Below, piece after piece: positions 4,700 through 5,977 of a stretch of DNA of 5,977 bases (positions are counted from its first letter, which is position 1; each line of letters starts with the position of its first letter). The notes beneath the pieces are model-generated. The model did no database searches, was not told the DNA's origin, and worked only from the letters and a program-made list of their open reading frames with translations. Origin of the DNA: Deltaproteobacteria bacterium (GTDB taxonomy: Bacteria > Myxococcota > Myxococcia > SLRQ01); assembly GCA_007128675.1 (NCBI GenBank), contig SKWY01000089.1, positions 1-5,977 of the forward strand. Reading direction: 5' to 3'. A program made the position numbers and the translations under genes.

Positions 4700-5977
4700 A
4701 TGTTGATTCGTATCCAGGACTCGGAAGAGACGACGTTGCTGTCGGAGGTAGAGGCGGCTCCGGCGTTTTTCGCGGGGGATATTCACGCACTTTCGGTGGC
4801 GGATGTCCTGTCTCTGCTCAATACGGGCCGAAAGAGCGGAAGCTTGCTATTCGAGCTCGAAGAGGGAGTCAGAAAGAGGCTCTTCTTGACCGATGGAGAG
4901 ATCACCTTTGCATCCAGTAATGCCCCGGAGGATCGGATAGGAGAGGTTCTTTGGCGAGCAGGGGTGATTGACCAGCAGCAGCTTCAGCAAGCGGCAGAGA
5001 TGGTTCGTCCTGGCTTCAGGATTGGTGATGCGCTCGTAGCTATTGGCGCGGTATCTCCAGTCGATATTTATCAGGGCCTCATAAGGCAGGTGCGCGACAT
5101 AGTCTTGTCGCTGTTTTCTCGCGGAGCGGGTCGCTTTCTTTTCGTATCCGATGCCAACGAGGGGGCCGATCAGCTGCAGCTTGGCGAGAGCACGCACGAG
5201 TTGATTCTTGCCGGCCTTAGGGGCCTCCAGGATATCGAGCAGCTTCGAGCCGCGGTGCCCCTCCATTTGGTGTTCGAGCGCAGATCCACGCTGGTCGACA
5301 CGAGACTCACCGCCCATGAGGTCGCGGTAATGGACCTTGTCGATGGAGTTCGAACCGCCGAAGAGATTCTGAAGGATAGTCAACTAGGAGAGCAAGTTGG
5401 ACTCCAAACGCTTCACAGTCTTGCCCAGGCTCGTCTGATAGTTCAGCGCAAGGCCGCCGCGGCCGCGGCCGCCCGTCTGGATGCAGGAGTTGAGGTTGCT
5501 CACGATGCCCTGGCGGCACAAGAGGCGGATCATGCATTAGCCGATCTCTTCGACGGTACCGATGAGCTGTTCGCGGATGACGAAGGTTCATTGGATGACG
5601 ATGAGTCATCCATTGGCGCTAGCCCGATAGACTTTGCCTCCAGTGAGACCCAAGAGGATCCCTCCAAGACCGATGCGGCGGCCGCCACGGAGGCTGGGGC
5701 CGAGGTAGAGCCAGAGGTGGAGTGGGGCGAGGCTGCCGCTACGGAGGCCGGAGGCGAGGTGGAGCCTCAAGTGGAGTGGGGCGAGGCTGCCGCTACCGAG
5801 GCTGGAGGCGAGGTAGAGCCAGAGGTGGAGTGGGGCGAGCCTGCCGCCACAGAGGCCGGGGCCGAGGTAGAGCCCGAGGTGGAGTGGGGCGAGGCTGCCG
5901 CCACGGAGGCTGGGGCCGAGGTAGAGCCAGAGGTGGAGTGGGGCGAGCCTGCCGCCACAGAGGCCGGGGCCGAGGTA
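4700..5977 (+). CDS. DUF4388 protein with acidic VEWGE repeat tail (C-terminus cut by window)
   Basis: There is no stop codon in the window; 426 codons are visible. ATG at 4700 follows GAGG (4691-4694) by five bases, and an in-frame TAA (the proS stop) lies upstream. Residues about 24-160 match the DUF4388 pattern (FFAGDIHALSVADVLSLL, then GRKSGSLLFE, LFLTDGEITFASS, IGEVLWRAGVI, IGDALVAIGAVS), found in signalling and gliding-related proteins of Myxococcota and relatives. Residues about 200-250 (LTAHEVAVMDLVDGVRTAEEI and on) resemble the small winged-helix-like unit often C-terminal to it. An Ala run (252-258), an acidic low-complexity linker (about 275-325) and tandem 18-residue repeats from residue 327 follow. 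No enzyme motif, signal peptide or membrane helix is seen. It is likely a cytoplasmic scaffold or regulator; its partner is unknown. It lies 36 bp after proS and is probably co-transcribed with it. Domain identity is fairly sure, function unknown. Confidence 0.88.
   Translation, partial: MLIRIQDSEETTLLSEVEAAPAFFAGDIHALSVADVLSLLNTGRKSGSLLFELEEGVRKRLFLTDGEITFASSNAPEDRIGEVLWRAGVIDQQQLQQAAEMVRPGFRIGDALVAIGAVSPVDIYQGLIRQVRDIVLSLFSRGAGRFLFVSDANEGADQLQLGESTHELILAGLRGLQDIEQLRAAVPLHLVFERRSTLVDTRLTAHEVAVMDLVDGVRTAEEILKDSQLGEQVGLQTLHSLAQARLIVQRKAAAAAAARLDAGVEVAHDALAAQEADHALADLFDGTDELFADDEGSLDDDESSIGASPIDFASSETQEDPSKTDAAAATEAGAEVEPEVEWGEAAATEAGGEVEPQVEWGEAAATEAGGEVEPEVEWGEPAATEAGAEVEPEVEWGEAAATEAGAEVEPEVEWGEPAATEAGAEV
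5678..5977 (+). repeat. In-frame 54-bp tandem repeat (18-residue unit), five full copies and a sixth partial
   Basis: Full units begin at 5678, 5732, 5786, 5840 and 5894; a sixth from 5948 is cut by the window edge after 30 bp. The unit is [A/P]AATEAG[A/G]EVEP[E/Q]VEWGE, with no basic residue and one invariant Trp. Units 1 and 5 differ at one base, a silent change in the first codon. Units 4 and 6 are identical over the 30 bp available. Units 2 and 3 share the GGA GGC variant. Most other differences are silent. This indicates recent expansion by unit duplication with the protein sequence kept. The full copy number lies beyond the window. Confidence 0.97.

Noticed and set aside
5450..5474. GC-rich palindromic GCGGCCGC run as a regulatory or recombination site
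   Set aside because: It encodes an in-frame Ala run in the DUF4388 protein, which explains it.
5767..5958. Minus-strand Ser/Ala/Pro-rich repeat frame
   Set aside because: It is the reverse-strand reading of the 54-bp repeat inside the DUF4388 gene; its periodicity is inherited from that gene.
5678..5977. The regular repeat as a CRISPR array
   Set aside because: There are no unique spacers; units abut directly, keep the reading frame and differ mostly at silent positions.

Overview
The window looks like ordinary chromosomal DNA from a moderately GC-rich, Gram-negative bacterium. A Myxococcota or Bradymonadota-like (former deltaproteobacterial) lineage fits best. The reasons are a DUF4388 protein with an Ala/Glu-rich repeat tail, an outer-membrane-type lipoprotein joining a SurA-N-like region to a DsbA-like thioredoxin domain, and the use of GTG starts. 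This placement is inferred from family habits, not from a marker gene.

Layout: two genes run on the minus strand on the left. They are the start of a membrane protein (positions 1-140, cut by the window edge) and, upstream of it, a complete pabB-type aminodeoxychorismate synthase component I (130-1470). The two overlap by 11 bp. A 266-bp divergent intergenic region (1471-1736) follows. It holds a credible promoter for the rightward genes, a weak promoter candidate for pabB placed so close to its ATG that the mRNA could be nearly leaderless, an inverted repeat with a third matching half-site, an 8-bp direct repeat, and a possible 32-codon cysteine-rich ORF.

Three genes run rightward: the SurA-N/DsbA-like lipoprotein (1737-2876), proS (prolyl-tRNA synthetase with an editing domain; real start 2945, stop 4663), and a DUF4388 protein (4700 to beyond 5977). 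The last has no stop codon inside the window. Its tail carries an in-frame 54-bp tandem repeat of which five full copies and a sixth partial copy are visible. The gaps of 68 bp and 36 bp, with no clear terminator in either, suggest these three may be co-transcribed.

The genes cover folate precursor synthesis, periplasmic thiol-disulfide chemistry, tRNA charging and a probable signalling or regulatory scaffold. I see no shared pathway and no mobile element, CRISPR array or RNA gene. The parts most worth a second look are the VEWGE tandem repeat, the domain fusion in the lipoprotein, and the small-scale structure of the divergent intergenic region.
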